From Palaemon carinicauda (Eukaryota; Arthropoda; Malacostraca; Decapoda; Palaemonidae), in assembly GCF_036898095.1 (NCBI RefSeq), contig NC_090726.1:42281645-42345644 (forward strand): a stretch of 64,000 bases of DNA, given 5' to 3'. Below, piece by piece: positions 9,021 to 20,926 of the stretch (the first letter of the stretch is position 1; every line of letters starts with the position of its first letter). Both the position numbers and the translations under genes were made by a program. Below the pieces are notes generated by a model that saw only the letters and a list, made by a program, of their open reading frames with translations, did not search any database and was not told the origin of the DNA.

Positions 9021-10374
9021 ACCAGTGTTCACCCTAATATCTTCGTGGGCACACAGGATCGGCATCCGTCTCCTCCGTTATCTGGACGACTGGTTGATCC
9101 TAGCAGACTCGGTGTCATCCCTTCTTCATCACCGGGACAAACTTCTGTGACTTTGCCAGGATCTGGGGATCATGGTAAATCTTGAGAAGTCCTCTCTGCT
9201 TCCCTCTCAAAGACTGGTATATCTAGGCATGATTATAGACACCAATCTCCACAAAGCCTTCCCATCAGACGACAGGATAGCAAGGTTGAGGAAGGTCGCA
9301 AGCCCTTTTCTCAGACGAGAAGAACTTCCAGCCCAATCGTGGGTACGTCTCCTCGGTCGCCTTTCATCATTGGCTCGTCTAGTTCCCAACTGTTGCCTCA
9401 GGATGAGATCCCTCCAGTGGCCACTCAAGTCCCTGTGGAATCAAGGTTACGATTCCCCGGACGTCCTGATCCCTATGGGACCTGCGGAACTGACAGACCT
9501 CCAGTGGTGGGTGACAGATGAGATCCTACGAAGAGGAGTGGATCTTCTCGTCCTCCCCCCGAATTTGATGCCGTTTTCGGACGCCTCAAAGAAAGGGTGG
9601 AGGGCCCACGTACTGCACCACACGACTTCAGGCCTGTGGTCAGAATCAGAAAAGTACCTCCATATAAATCTAGAGATGAAGGCCGTCTTCCTGGCCCTTC
9701 AACAGTTCCAACAATACCTGGCGGGTCACTCTGTGGTGGTGATGAGCGACAACACCACAGTAGTGGGTTACATCAACAAACAAGGAGGTACCTTTTCGGA
9801 GCAGCTATCCCATCTTGCAGTAGAGATACTGAGATGGGCTGAAACCCACTCGATTCCACTATCGGCACGCTTCATTCCAGGCAAAAGGAATGTGCTCGCC
9901 GACACTCTGAGCAGAGCGTCTCAGATAGTGAGTACCGAGTGGTCTTTGGATCATCTAGTAGCCAACAAAGTCCTGACTTTGTGGGGTTCTCCGACTGTGG
10001 ATCTGTTCGCAACAGCCCTGAACTTCAAGCTTCCGCTGTACTGCTCCTCAGTCCCAGATCCCAAGGCTCTCTGGCAAGATGCTTTCCAACAACAGTGGGA
10101 CAACATCGACGTTTACGCCTTTCCCCCGTTCTGTCTCATGAGGAGGGTGCTCAACAAGACCAGAACATTGGTCAATCTCTCAATGACCCTCATAGCTCCG
10201 CTATGGCATCACGCGGAATGGTTTCTGGACCTTCTGCAACTCCTAACGGAGCTACCGAGAAAACTCCCTTCACGGCACAATCTGCTCAGACAACCACATG
10301 CCAACATCTTCCACAAAGCCGTAGCTTCGCTACGACTTCATGCCTGGAGACTATCGAGCATCTCGTCGCTGTGA
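9021..10374 (+). pseudogene. Family B RT (C-terminal part) and RNase H, element I
   Basis: Continues the RT interrupted at 2489: RYLDDWLILADS near 9080, an in-frame TGA at 9148-9150, then KSSLLPSQRLVYLGM and RNase H with FSDASKKGW, NLEMKAVFLAL (one residue shorter than the INFLEMKA of element III), MSDNTTVVGYI and LADTLSR. The RNase H acidic residues remain. The internal stop and the upstream frameshift make it non-functional as a single protein. The C-terminal SPTVDLFAT and VYAFPPFC block is the counterpart of that in family A. Confidence 0.85.
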
Positions 10375-11394
10375 GAGGATTTTCGCAGCAAGTTGCTGTC
10401 AGGATGTCTGGACATCTGCAGAAGTCATCTGCAGCAGTCTACCAGGCAAAGTGGAAAGTCTTCTGTGGTTGGTGTCGTGGAAGGGGTATCTCTCCACTCG
10501 ATGCCACTATTCCAACAATAGCGGAGTTCCTCGTGTATTTGCGAGAAGAAATGCGCCTTTCAGTCTCGGCAGTGAAAGGCTATCGCTCAGCCTTGAGTCT
10601 AGTTTTCAGGCTGAAAGGAATGGGCATTTCTTCATCGCTAGAACTTTCTCTACTCATACGTAGTTATGAACTTACCTGCCCTCAGTCGGAAGTGAGACCT
10701 CCTCCATGGAACGTGGTTCGGGTTCTCAGGTTTCTTAAGAGACCTCCCTATGAACCATTATGCCAGGCATCAGATCGCCTCCTAATCTGGAAGACGGTGT
10801 TCCTACTAGCTTTGGCATCGGCCAAGCGTGTTAGCGAACTTCATGGTCTCTCGTATGACATCGCCCATTCAAGGGGATGGGGGGAGGTAATGTTCAACTT
10901 CGTCCCTGAGTTTATTGCTCAGACTCAGAATCCTGGGGTAGCGGATCCTCCGTTCGACTCCTCGGTTCGACTCCTTCCGGATTTCTAGTCTCCGTTCTGT
11001 AACAGATGACCCAGACCATCTCTTACTATGCCCAGTAAGGAGCTTGAGGCTATATCTTAAAAGAACAGCTGCAGTCCGTCCTCATGTGCTAGCATTATTT
11101 GTCAGCACAGGGAAGACTAAGAGGAGGGTCACCAAGAACACCATCTCGGCATGGATTCGTAGGGTGATTCATCTGGCCTTGAATCCAGATCCTCCTCCGT
11201 CACGTCGCCCTAGAGCACATGATGTCAGGGGCATAGCTACGTCCCTGGGCTTCAAAAGAAATTTTTCAGTGACGCAGGTTTTTCAAGCTGGGGTGTGGAA
11301 GCGTCAGACAACCTTCACAGCCCATTACCTGCAAGACGTGACCCACAGGAGGCTCGATACGTTCTCTATCGGTCCTGTGGTGGCTGCAGAATAG
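10203..11394 (+). pseudogene. Family B tyrosine recombinase (element I), frameshifted
   Basis: Tyrosine recombinase overlapping the end of RNase H. The start is probably ATG 10203 (MASRGM), positionally equal to the family A start. Catalytic residues are present: R in SAKRVSEL, H-x-x-R in HDVRGI and Y in TAHYLQDV. A 13-nt duplication (ttcgactcctcgg) near 10960 shifts the frame, leading to a stop at 10986. The second half then reads from about 11044 to the stop at 11394. Element III lacks this duplication but is broken elsewhere. Confidence 0.85.
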
Positions 11395-11884
11395 CTGGTT
11401 TAAAACCTCAAGCTCCTTATTGGACAAGTAGCAGAAGGTTGAGGGCAATGTTACCCAGTTTTAGTCTGCATGAATGAAAAGATTTGACTGGCCCTTATTC
11501 TTTTCTTCATCATCCCCTCTCTTGGGGAAAGCAGCATCCTGGGTTATCTGCATAGCTGACCTCAAATCACTGCAGGTAAATCATGTTCCCTTATGTTCCT
11601 AGTATTAAGTTAATACTGTCATGTCCCCATACCCTGACGAGGTGGTATTGGGAAAGTCCTAGTCTACAAGTTTCCATCTAAAGAACTTCAGATCAACTTC
11701 CTAGGAAGAGTCACACTTCTTTATACCTTCACACACAGCTTGCGTAGGCCGCAGTCCTTGCGCAGCAAGGTTCAATCGAGGTGCAGGGACTCATTTCTTG
11801 GGTGCTGTCACACTCAAATAACGAGTCCCCGGGCAAAGCCAAAAAGCCAGTACTGGCTGGGACGTCCACCCTTCCTAATGGGTG
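11395..11884 (+). other. 3' untranslated stretch of element I
   Basis: Between recombinase and ICR. It is closely matched by element III 19099-19570. It holds two short complementary runs around the block ctcaaataa...gagtccccgggcaaagcc. No coding potential is seen. Confidence 0.55.
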
Positions 11885-12240
11885 AGTGACCCCTATTAAA
11901 TAGCGTGGTTTGTATTTCAGTTACGGAACAAGTGACAAATTCATAGATAATTTGTATTTTTCCTAACTATACAAACCTTAGCTATTTAATCAAACTTGCC
12001 CGCCAGCCCTATCCCCCTTGAAGTCCTTCCTCCAAGCAAAGTGAGCTCAAGCACAGGTGTGTATGAGGGGGGGGGTTGGCAAGCTACCCCTCCCTACCCC
12101 CGCTAACTAGCGGTGTGGGTAGTAAACCCTCGTTAAATTTTAATGGCTCGTCATTTCAGCTACGCCGAAAGTAATACCCCTATTAAATAGCTAAGGTTTG
12201 TATAGTTAAGAAAAATACAAATTACCTACGAATTTGTCAT
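11885..12240 (+). repeat. ICR and right inverted terminal repeat of element I
   Basis: The ICR (about 11885-11990) joins the complements of the two outer ends (atttcagttacggaacaa and gacaaattcatagataatttg). The ITR follows, including the G run, aactagcggtgtgggtag and atggctcgtcatttcagc, ending in aatttgtcat. The same arrangement recurs at 19570-19935 and 26530-26901. Confidence 0.85.
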
Positions 12241-12598
12241 GTTTGGTAAGTATGGAAATAATAGATTTTATTTTTAGGGTTGTGTTTTTATTATAAATAC
12301 TGTCTTTGTTTCTTGCATTCTCGTTACTTAGACTGTGATTAAAGCTCCCATTTTCCAACCCTACTTTTTGCTATGAATTATCCAGACCACAAAAAATGAT
12401 TCGGTCAGCTACTAGAACTAATGATCCATTGGCATAAGTACTGTAGAGATATGTATCAATTTCACTTAACAAGAAATAGGGTGTCTGGTATTTTGTGTAC
12501 CACACAGTTAAGCTGTAGCAAAAGTTATGGGTTTTATACAAATTAGTAATTTTTATTCAAAATGTTATATTATTATTATTATTATTATTAAATGCTAA
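12241..12598. other. Intergenic spacer ending in a (TTA)n microsatellite
   Basis: AT-rich sequence with no ORF, ending at 12567-12590 in a TTA run plus aatgcta. The TTA run is the end of a minus-strand LINE tail whose other part resumes at 19936, on the far side of element III. Confidence 0.6.
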
Positions 12599-12785
12599 TT
12601 GTTCCGTAACTGGAATACAAACCACGCTATTAAATAGGGGTATTACTTTCGGCGTAGCTGAAATGACGAGCCATTAATTTTTTAATGAGGGTTAACTACC
12701 CACACCGCTAGTTACCGGGGGTAGGGAGGATAGCTGGCTACCGCTCCCCCTCACACACCTGTAATTGAGCTCACGTTGCTTTCGG
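12599..12785 (+). repeat. Left inverted terminal repeat of element III
   Basis: From about 12635 inward it is the reverse complement of the right ITR (19740-19885), including taactacccacaccgctagtt and the C-rich block. The outermost 35 bp differ from the right end and are matched in the ICR at 19580. Confidence 0.85.
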
Positions 12786-12845
12786 CTCGAATGGTGATCG
12801 GACGTTGCCGCTCTCATCCTCGCCGACAATTGGCAGCCATTAATG

Positions 12846-12871
12846 CTTTTTGTTCTTTTCTTTTTCCTTAG
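12846..12871 (+). promoter_or_regulatory. Candidate 3' splice acceptor upstream of family B gag
   Basis: A strong polypyrimidine tract ending in ccttag precedes the gag ATG at 12902 by about 30 bp. It implies a 5' leader intron. It is inferred from sequence only; no donor was pinned down. Confidence 0.45.
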
Positions 12872-12901
12872 ATTGTGTACGTGAAGTTGGCCTCTGCAAC
12901 C

Positions 12902-15900
12902 ATGCTCACCTGCCCTGGTCTTCCCGACCGCCCCTGTGGAACATTCATGTCGGTGGTCAAGACCGATCCTCACGCCCTTTGTCCTTGCAGGGGCCAACAG
13001 TTTGATAGTGTCAACGAGTATAGGGAGTGGTTTTCCTCCCAGTGGGAGAGGTTTTCGCGACGGCGGAAGAAGTCCAGGCGGGATGTTTCTCCTTCGAAGG
13101 TTGCTTCATAGGAAGAAAAACCCAAGGCCTCTTCTTCCGTCGCCCAAACCTCCCTGAAGCTCCTACTCGGTCGGTCTCTTTCGAGAGACCGTCGAGTAGT
13201 AGCGTAGACTGAATTATTTCTGTCCAACCTCGGGTCTCGAGAGATGACGTTGCTTCCCCTAGCGAAGCAGCACCACCTCCCCCTGGGGAGGCCGTGTCAC
13301 TAACTTCCCTTTTCCAGATTTGGTCCTATTTGGGGCTCACGGGTTCGCCCTCCAAGGAGGTTTTGCTTGATTACATCCGCCTGGGTGCTTCTGTCAAGCA
13401 GTCATCGTCACCGTCAGAGGTAGATCCCCTGACACTTGTCGACGTTGTTGTGTTAGAGGTGTCTCATGCGGCGTCACCCATCTCCTCTGCCACTCCAAGC
13501 TCTACGGTAGCTGGCGGCTTAGTTTCCCCCGTTCCTGACCATCCTTCGAGGGGGAAACTAAGTTCTTTATCAGTCTCTCCTGCTAGTGTTTCTCTCCCTC
13601 GGGGGGAGTTCACTTACAGACTCCTCTTTGGAGGACTGCTGACGGTCAGCTTGCTGATCCAACGGCCCCCAGAGGGCGCATCCGTCTGAAGGCTCACCTT
13701 CCTCTTCGCCTTAGAGGCCTTCCTTCACTGGCAGTGAGGAGGCGCCTCTTTGGTTCAACGTCGTCTATGCAGTCCCCCGCAGAGGAGCCTCTAGACTGAT
13801 CGTCCATCACTGCACCTACAACCAGTCTTGTGACTTCGGTCCTGGACCTCTCTGCCGATCGTTCGCGATCTCTTTCGGTGGATGGTCGTCCTTTTAAAGG
13901 ACTCGTCGACCATCTACCCGACAGACCTGCCAACCTTCCATCACCGTTCCTGCATGGGCCTAACAAGGCTCCACCTGAGTGCACTATTGCGCGCCAACGT
14001 ACCGCGCACCCCGCATCCACGCAACCTGACCAGCACTCACTAGCAGCTCGTCAGGCCCCAACACTGCGGCACACCACTCATCTTGCTCGCCCTTACGTAG
14101 GGCAACAACCTCATGCGCCAACATGTGCCTACGCGCCTACTAGACCAGAGTTCTACCATGCGTGTACACATGCGCACACGTGCCAGGGCTCTCAGCACCG
14201 ACGCGCCCTGCGCCTACGCCCCAGCGCCCACCTGCGCGCCAACATTTCACCTACGCGCCAGTTACCTGCGCGTCAACGTTCTCCTGCGCAACAGCGCTCT
14301 CCCGCGTGCCAACATGTGCGCCCCACATCACGCTCTCCTGAGCGCCATCTTGCGCGCCAGTCAAAACCTGCGCGCCATCAACCTCCTGCACGCAAGTTCG
14401 TAGGTGAGGCAACAACCCTGTTGCCCTTACCTGCGCGCCATCTTTTACTGGTGCGTCAGCGCTCACCAGCCTCACGCTCACCTGCGCACCATCTTTCTCC
14501 TGCGCGCACTCACAGAGATACGCACGTGCGCCCTCTCTCTCCTAAAGACGCGTGCCAACATTCTCCTGCGCGGTCGGAGACATTCTCCTGCGCGCGCGCC
14601 CTAATTGTTCGACAGACGCACACAAACACTCTCCCCCGCGCACATCGGGATTCTCCTGCGCGGCCGCGCGCACCAACCATCTCCCGCGCGCAAGCACAAA
14701 TATTCTCCCTCATGCGAGCACCATTACTTGCCCTCGCGCGAGCGCCAATACTCTCCCATGTGCGAGCTTGCGCACCATCAGAAACGACGTCCGGCAAGGT
14801 CGCCATCGCCTCATTCCCCTCCCCGCAAGCGCATACACCGCTCATTGTGGGAGAAGGGAAACATGCAGAGGGGTTCAGGATCCCAAAGCTACTTCCTAAG
14901 GTGAACCCACCCATTCCAGTAACTCCTCCCAGGGATCCTTTGGTCCCTTTCCCTTCAGGGGGTATGTCTGACCATGCGTCTGTCAGCCAACAGCCCTGGT
15001 TCAACGCCCTGATCAGAGCCGTAACCCAGGCTTTCAAGCCTGTCCTCTCTAGGACATGGAACCATGGCTTTCTCTACCCCTTTGAAGAGGAAAAGAGGAG
15101 TTCTGGATGCGGTCACTTCCCCGAGGGCGAAACTGATTCCACTCAGACCATCAAGGCAAGTTCCTCCTATTTCTCGGACTAACTCTCCATCCCTTTCGGA
15201 TGAAGATCTCCCGTCACCAAGGGAACCACTCGAAGAGAGATTTTCCCCCATCACACCAATGAAGAAAACCTCTCATCATGCTGAGAGTTCCTCACAGTCC
15301 GGGAATAGAAGGGACATGCAACACTCATCAATGTTGAAGTCTTACATCCTTCCCCGGAAGGAATCTAAAGACTCCAAAACATTGCCAAAGTCCTTCACTA
15401 GGGCTAGGATGGAGCCAGCCAGCCAGCCACTCAAGGAATGTCTGCGACTCTCCCCAAGAAAAGCCTTTGGGGGATAGAAGGAGACTTCGCTGCAAGTCCT
15501 ACAACAGGAAGAGACCAGCAGGAGTCAGAACACGCACTTTGGCAGGTTCTGACTAATGAGGGTTCTTAACGGGTTTTCCGACCCGGAGATCCTCCCTCGA
15601 GAAGGCTAAGACGCAGTCTTAGACCGCGTCTTTGGTACTCAAAAACCCTCTAAGACCAGTGCAGCCCTGCCCTGGTCTCAAGGGGTAAAGAGTACCAGGG
15701 ACAAGATCGCCCAGCAGCTCTCCGAGATGTCCTCCTCCAACCGTTCCGGTACCACAAACAAGCTCCTCCCACCTCCTCACGTAGAGCAGAGGAGGTACTT
15801 CGAGATCCTGGAGGAGCCTTGTTCAGCTCTTCTGCTTCACCACTCGCTGAAAGAGCTAACCAGGGGAGTCCCTCTTGAGAGACTCTCCAACCGGCAGATC

Positions 15901-16425
15901 TCGTTCTCGGCAGCCGAGATCCTCAACCACGAGAAGGTCGCGAAGTGTGCTATGTAAGCTACTTCGTGGCTTGATAAATGGTTGGGGACCTTAGGTATCC
16001 TGATATGATCTGAGGATTTCTCCAAGGAATGTACCAGGAAAGCTATGGAAACGTTCCTTCTCTCAGGTATGTGCACGATCGAGTTTCTTGCCCACCAAGT
16101 CTCGAACTTGCGGGCAAATACCATCCTGAAATGTCGGGATGCAGTAGCTGAGAGATTCCACCAGAAGGTTCCTAACGCCAAGATCAATAGGCTCAGACAT
16201 TCCTCCATAGAGGGGTCTGTTCTGTTCGAACCTAGGAATGTGGAAAATGCTGCTGAGAGGTGGAGGAAGTCCCATCAAGACTCCCTCCTCCATAGGGCTT
16301 TAACATCTAAGCCCTATAAACCTCCAGCACCACAGCATTCCTGTCCAACCAAGACCACTACGACGACAGCTGCAGCGAAGACAACGGTGTCTAAGCCTAG
16401 GAAAAAAGTCCTCCAGGGGAGGTAA
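12902..16425 (+). pseudogene. Family B gag (element III), multiply frameshifted
   Basis: Gag begins at ATG 12902 with a Cys-containing N-terminus (MLTCPGLPDRPC and TDPHALCPCRG), followed by a stop at 13109. Later pieces lie in other frames: 13294-13689, 13830-15182 (including the CpG-rich repeats), 15064-15477, 15727-15957 and 16045-16425, which holds the conserved FLAHQVSNL region and a basic tail. Element I has the same order of pieces. At least four frame changes rule out an intact protein. The DPHxxC motif matches the Gag N-termini of families A and C. Confidence 0.65.
13980..14800 (+). repeat. Degenerate cgcgcc-type repeats in gag III
   Basis: Roughly 15-30-bp spaced repeats of cctgcgcgccaacattct and variants. 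Homologous to 1-420 but with more TG/CA in place of CG, consistent with CpG decay in an older or methylated copy. Confidence 0.7.
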
Positions 16426-16455
16426 AAATCCTAGAGGGAGCAGCCGAGGCCACAA

Positions 16456-18180
16456 ATGCTCCTGCATTTCCACCAGTGGGGGGATGCCTACAGAGTTGCG
16501 CAAACAGGTGGAAGCAACTCGGGGCCGATTCCTGGACAATCTCCGTGATCAGTCTAGGATATCGTGTCCCGTTCATAACATCTCTACGTCCCCTGACCAG
16601 GAATCCAGTATCATTGAACTCCCTTGCCATGGGATCGGCAAGGGGGCGAGCCCTTCGAGCAGAAGTCCAGACCCTGTTGAAGAAGGGCGCTCTCCAAGAG
16701 GTCATCGACGGATCCCCAGGCTTCTTCAGTTGACTCTTTCTTGTAAAGAAGGCGTCTGGAGGCTGGAGACCAGTCATCGACCTCTCAGCTCTAAAAAAGT
16801 TTGTCAAACAAACTCCGTTCAGCATGGAGACGGCAGACACGGTCAGACTAGCAGTAAGACCACAAGACTTCATGTGCACACTGGACCTAAAGGACACGTA
16901 CTTCCAGATCCCAGTCCATCCGTCTTCAAGGAAGTACTTAAGATTCAGCCTGGACAACAGAATATACCAGTTCAAGGTGCTGTGCTTTGGTTTTTCCACA
17001 GGACCACAAGTCTTTACCAGAGTGTTCACCCTAGTATCACCTTGGGCAAACAGGATTGGCATCTGTCTCCTCCGTTATCTGGATGACTGGCTAATCCTAG
17101 CAGACTCGGTGTCAAACCTTCTTCAACACCGAGACAAACTTCAGAGACTTTGGCAGGATCTGGGGATCATGGTAAATCTCGAGAAGTCCTCTCTGCTTCC
17201 CACTCAAAGACTGGTATACTTAGACATGATTATAGACACCATTCTCCACAAAGCCTTCCCATCAGATGACAGGATAGCAAGGCTGAGAAAGGTTGCAAGA
17301 CCTTTTCTCAGACGAGAAGAACTTCCAGCCCAATCGGGGCTACGTCTCCTCGGTAACCTTTCATCGCTGTCCCGTCTAGTTCCCAATGGTCGCCTCAGGA
17401 TGAGATCCCTCCAGTGGCGACTGAAGTCCCGGTGGAATCAAGCATATGACTCCCCGGACATCCAGATCCCCATGGGACCTGCGGAACTGACAGACCTCCA
17501 GTGGTGGGTGACAGACGAGAATCTACGAAAGGGAGTGAATCTTCTCGTCCTCCCCCCGGATTTGATGCTGTTTTCAGACGCTCCAAAAAAAAAGGGTGGG
17601 GGGCCCACATGCTGCACCACACAACCTCAGGCCTCTGGTCAGAGTCAGAAAAGTACCTCCACATAAATTTCCTTGAGATGAAGGCCGTCTTTCTGGCCCT
17701 TCAACAGTTCCAACAGTACCTGGCAAGTCACTCTGTGGTGGTGAGGAGTGACAACACCACAGTAGTGGCCTACATCAACAAACAAGGAGGTACTTTTTCG
17801 TAGCAACTATCCCATCTAGCAGTAGAGATACTGAGATGGGCCGAAATCCACTCGATACCACTATCGGCACGCTTCATTCCAGGCGAAAGGAATGTGCTCA
17901 CCAACAACCTGAGCAGAGCGTCTCAGATAGTGAGTACTGAGTGGTCTTTGGATCATCTAGTAGCCAACAAAGTCCTGACTTTGTGGGGTTCTCCGACTGT
18001 GGACCTCTTCACAACGGCCCTGAACTTCAGGCTCCCGCTGTACTGTTCCCCAGTCCCAGACCCCAAGGCTCTCTGGCAAGATGCTTTCCAACAACGAGGG
18101 GACAACATCGGCGTTTACGCCTTTCCCCCGTTCTGTCTGATGAGGAGGGTACTCGACAAGACCATAACATCGGTCAATCT
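16456..18180 (+). pseudogene. Family B RT-RNase H (element III)
   Basis: RT with LDLKDTYFQIPVHPSS, CFGFSTGPQVF, RYLDDWLILADS and VYLDMI is readable from about 16456 to 17666, with an early TGA at 16731-16733 that splits the N-terminus. RNase H continues in another frame from 17501: the ADTLSR motif of element I has become TNNLSR, losing the fourth catalytic Asp, and a TAG interrupts after GGTFS. It ends where an internal deletion joins it to the recombinase near 18185. Clearly inactive. Confidence 0.85.
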
Positions 18181-19098
18181 TTCAAAGTGGAAAGTCTTCT
18201 GTGGTTGGGGTATCTCTCCACTCGATGCCACTATTCCAGCAATAGCGGAGTTCCTCTTGTATTTGCGTGAAGAAATGCGCCTATCAGTCTCGGCAGTGAA
18301 AGGCTATCGCTCAACCTTAAGCCTCGCCTTCAGACTGAAAGGAGTGGACATTTCTTCATCGCTAGAACTTTCTCTACTCATACGGAGTTATGAACTTACC
18401 TGCCCCAAGTCGGAAGCGAGACCTCCCCCATGGAACATAGTTGGAGTTCTCAGGTCTCTTAAGTGACCTCCCTATGAACCATTACACCAGGCAACAGATC
18501 GCCACCTGACTTAGAAGACGGTGTTCCTGCTAGCTTTGGCCTTGGCCAAGCAAGTCAGCGAACTTCATGGTCTCTCATATGACATCGCCTATTCAAGGGG
18601 ATGGGGAGAGGTAACGTTCAACTTCGTCCCTGAGTTTATTGCTAAGACTCAGAACCCGGGAGTAGCAGATCCTCGATTCGACTCCTTCCGGATTTCTAGT
18701 CTCTGTACTGTAACAGATGACCCAGACCATCTCTTACTTTGCCCAGTAAGGAGCTTGAGGTTGTACCTCAAGAGAACAGCCACAGCCCGTCCTCGTGTGC
18801 CAGCACTATTCGTCAGCACAGGAAGGACCAAGAGGAGGGTCACCAAGAACATTGCAGGGTCATTGACCTCGCACTGAATCCAAACCCTCCTCCGTCACGT
18901 CGCCCCAGAGCACATGATGTCAGGGGCATAGCTACGTACCTGGCCTTCAAAAGAAATTATTCAGTGACGCAGGTTCTTCAAGCTGCGGTGTGGAAACGTC
19001 AGAATATATTCACATCCCACTACCTGCAAGACGTGACCCACAGGAGACTCGATACTTTTTCTATCGGTCCTGTGGTGGCTGCACAACAGCTGGTTTAA
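18181..19098 (+). pseudogene. Tyrosine recombinase remnant (element III)
   Basis: The recombinase starts abruptly at a deletion join (gtcaatctttcaaagtggaaag); about 260 bp present in element I (RNase H tail and recombinase N-terminus) are missing. A TGA follows VLRSLK at about 18465. Downstream, LAKQVSELHG replaces AKRVSEL, so the first catalytic Arg is Gln. HDVRGIAT and HYLQDVTH are retained in another frame up to 19098. A non-functional fossil. Confidence 0.85.
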
Positions 19099-19569
19099 AA
19101 CCTGAAGCTCCTTATTGGACAAATAGCAGAAGGTTGAGGGCATTATTACCCAGTTTTAGTCTGCATGAATGAAAAGGTTTGACTGGCCCTTATTCTTTTC
19201 TTCATCATCCCCTCTCTTGGGGAAAGCAGCATCCTGGGTTCTCTGCATAGCTGACCTCAAACCATTGCAGGTAAACCATGCTCCCTTGTGTTCCTAGTAT
19301 TAAGATTAATACTGTTACGTCCCCATACCCTGACGAGGTGGTATTGGGAAAGTCCTAGTCTACAAGTTTCCATCTAAAGAACTTCGGAACAACTTTCTAG
19401 GACGAGTAACACTTCTACATACCTTCACACACAGCTTGCGTAGGCCGCAGACTAGCAAGGTTTTAGTGAGGTGCAGGGGCTCCTTATTTCTTGAGTGCTA
19501 ACACACTCAAATAAGGAGTCCCCGGGCAAAGCCAAAAGCCAGACCGGCTGGGACGTCCACCCTTCCTAA

Positions 19570-19935
19570 TGGGTGAGTCACCCCTATTAAATAGCGTGGT
19601 TTGTATTCCAGTCACGGAACAAATGACAAATTCGTAGATACTTTAATTTGTATTTTTCCTAACTATACAAACCTTAGCTATTTAACCAAACTTGCCCGCC
19701 AGCCCTATCTCCCTTGAAGTCCTACCTCCAAGCAAAGTGAGCAAAAATCACAGGTGTGTATGAGGGGGAGGGGTAGCAAGCTACCCTCCCTACCCCCGCT
19801 AACTAGCGGTGTGGGTAGTTAACCCTCGTTAAAATTAATGGCTCGTCATTTCAGCTACGCCGAAAGTAATACCCCTATTAAATAGCTAAGGTTTGTATAG
19901 TTAGGAAAAATACAAATTATCTACGAATTTGTCAT
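19570..19935 (+). repeat. ICR and right inverted terminal repeat of element III
   Basis: The ICR (about 19580-19683) joins the complements of both termini (attccagtcacggaacaa; gacaaattcgtagatac). The ITR runs to ...gaatttgtcat at 19935. Confidence 0.87.
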
Positions 19936-20520
19936 GCTGCAACCCTAGTTGGAAAAGCAGGATGCTATAACCCCAGGGGCCCCAACAGGGAAAATAGCCC
20001 AGTGAGGAAAGGAATCAGGGAAAAATAAAATATTTTAAGAACAGTAAAAACATTGAAATAAATATTTCCAATAGGTATAAACTATAAAAACTTTAACAAA
20101 AAAAGAGGAAGGGAAACTAGAGAGAACAGTGTGCCCGAGTGTACCCTCAAGCAAGAGAACTCTAACTCAAGATAGTGGAAGACCATGGTACAGAGGCTAT
20201 GGCACTACCCAAGACTAGAGAACAATGGTTTGATTTTGGAGTGTCCTTTTCCTAGAAGAGCTGCTTACCATAGCTAAAGAGTCTCTTATACCCTTACCAA
20301 GAGAAAAGTGGCCTCTGAACAATTACAGTACAGTAGTTAACCCCTTTGGTGAAGAAGAATTGTTTAGCAATCTCAATGTTGTCAGGTGTATGAGGACAGA
20401 AGAGAATCTGTAAAGAATAGGCCAGACTATTCAGTGTCTGTGTAGGCAAAGGGAAAGAACTGTAACCAGGGAGAAAGATCCAATGTAGTACTGTCTGGCC
20501 AGTCAAAAGGACCCCATAAC
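19936..20520 (-). mobile_element. LINE 3'-tail repeat, minus orientation
   Basis: Starts gctgcaaccctagttggaa and includes the standard blocks agcccagtgaggaaagga and gcccgagtgtaccctcaagc. The family is identified as a LINE 3' UTR by the copy at 62819-63394, where the same blocks follow an RT C-terminus. Its (TTA)n end lies before element III at 12567-12590. Confidence 0.8.
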
Positions 20521-20866
20521 TCTCTATTTTGGAATAAAGCAGGAAGAAAATGTCTTTGGAAAGTATAAGGTATTGGTTTGATATGTCTGATCGGGTCTAG
20601 TTAGAGGAACAAGATATGATTCTTTTGTTTGAGAGATATTGTATATGACTCGGCTACACCGAATATAGGTGATAGTCCATGGAGAGTATCCGTGAACAGT
20701 TTCCTTAGAAATGGTTTTAATTCTAGCAAGTAATTGCTTTAGATACTGTGTCCATTTTGGTTTTCTACAAAACACTGTACTGTATTCATAAAGATAACAT
20801 TTTACTTTCTCCTTTAAGCTTGCAAGTAATGTAACTCATAAAAAATGTTCTGATTCGGGTTAACTC
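20521..20866. other. Unique 5' flank of HEPN-NACHT gene copy 1
   Basis: AT-rich, non-repetitive within the window except for its duplicate at 27483-27828. It probably holds promoter or intron sequence; no TATA box can be assigned with confidence. Confidence 0.4.
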
Positions 20867-20869
20867 TTG

Positions 20870-20890
20870 TTAATTGATGGTGTTTTACAG
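20870..20890 (+). promoter_or_regulatory. Candidate 3' splice acceptor before the HEPN-NACHT exon
   Basis: ttgatggtgttttacag followed by attgcg. It is identical in copy 2 (AG at 27851-27852). It suggests the coding exon starts at 20891, with an upstream exon not identified. Confidence 0.5.
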
Positions 20891-20926
20891 ATTGCGTTGA
20901 GGAAACTGAGGTGGTTTGGAGGGATT

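Larger units (their letters stand above)
1..12240 (+). mobile_element. DIRS element I (family B), 5'-truncated by window edge, split by element II
   Basis: A decayed DIRS-type retrotransposon in the order gag, RT-RNase H, tyrosine recombinase, ICR, right inverted terminal repeat. It continues across element II: the RT frame breaks at 2489 and resumes at 9021, and element III gives the uninterrupted alignment across that point. The right terminus is at about 12240 (ends ...tttgtcat). Frameshifts and stops in every ORF say it is dead. The left terminus lies upstream of the window. Confidence 0.85.
12599..19935 (+). mobile_element. DIRS element III (family B), full length but decayed
   Basis: About 7.3 kb from ttgttccgtaactgg to ...gaatttgtcat, with left ITR, broken gag, broken RT-RNase H, internally deleted recombinase, ICR and right ITR. 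Its flanks (...aatgctaa and gctgcaacccta) together rebuild the start of a minus-strand LINE tail, matching the uninterrupted copy at 50268 (tgctaagctacaacccta). That fixes both ends. Confidence 0.9.

Noticed and set aside
20524..20775. 83-codon minus-strand open frame upstream of the NACHT gene (also at 27486)
   Set aside because: Conserved only because the segment is duplicated; no motif, no start context and no independent support.
20867..20926. Start of the NACHT protein at 20867
   Set aside because: That codon is TTG and a splice acceptor (ttttacag) lies between it and the first ATG at 20927.
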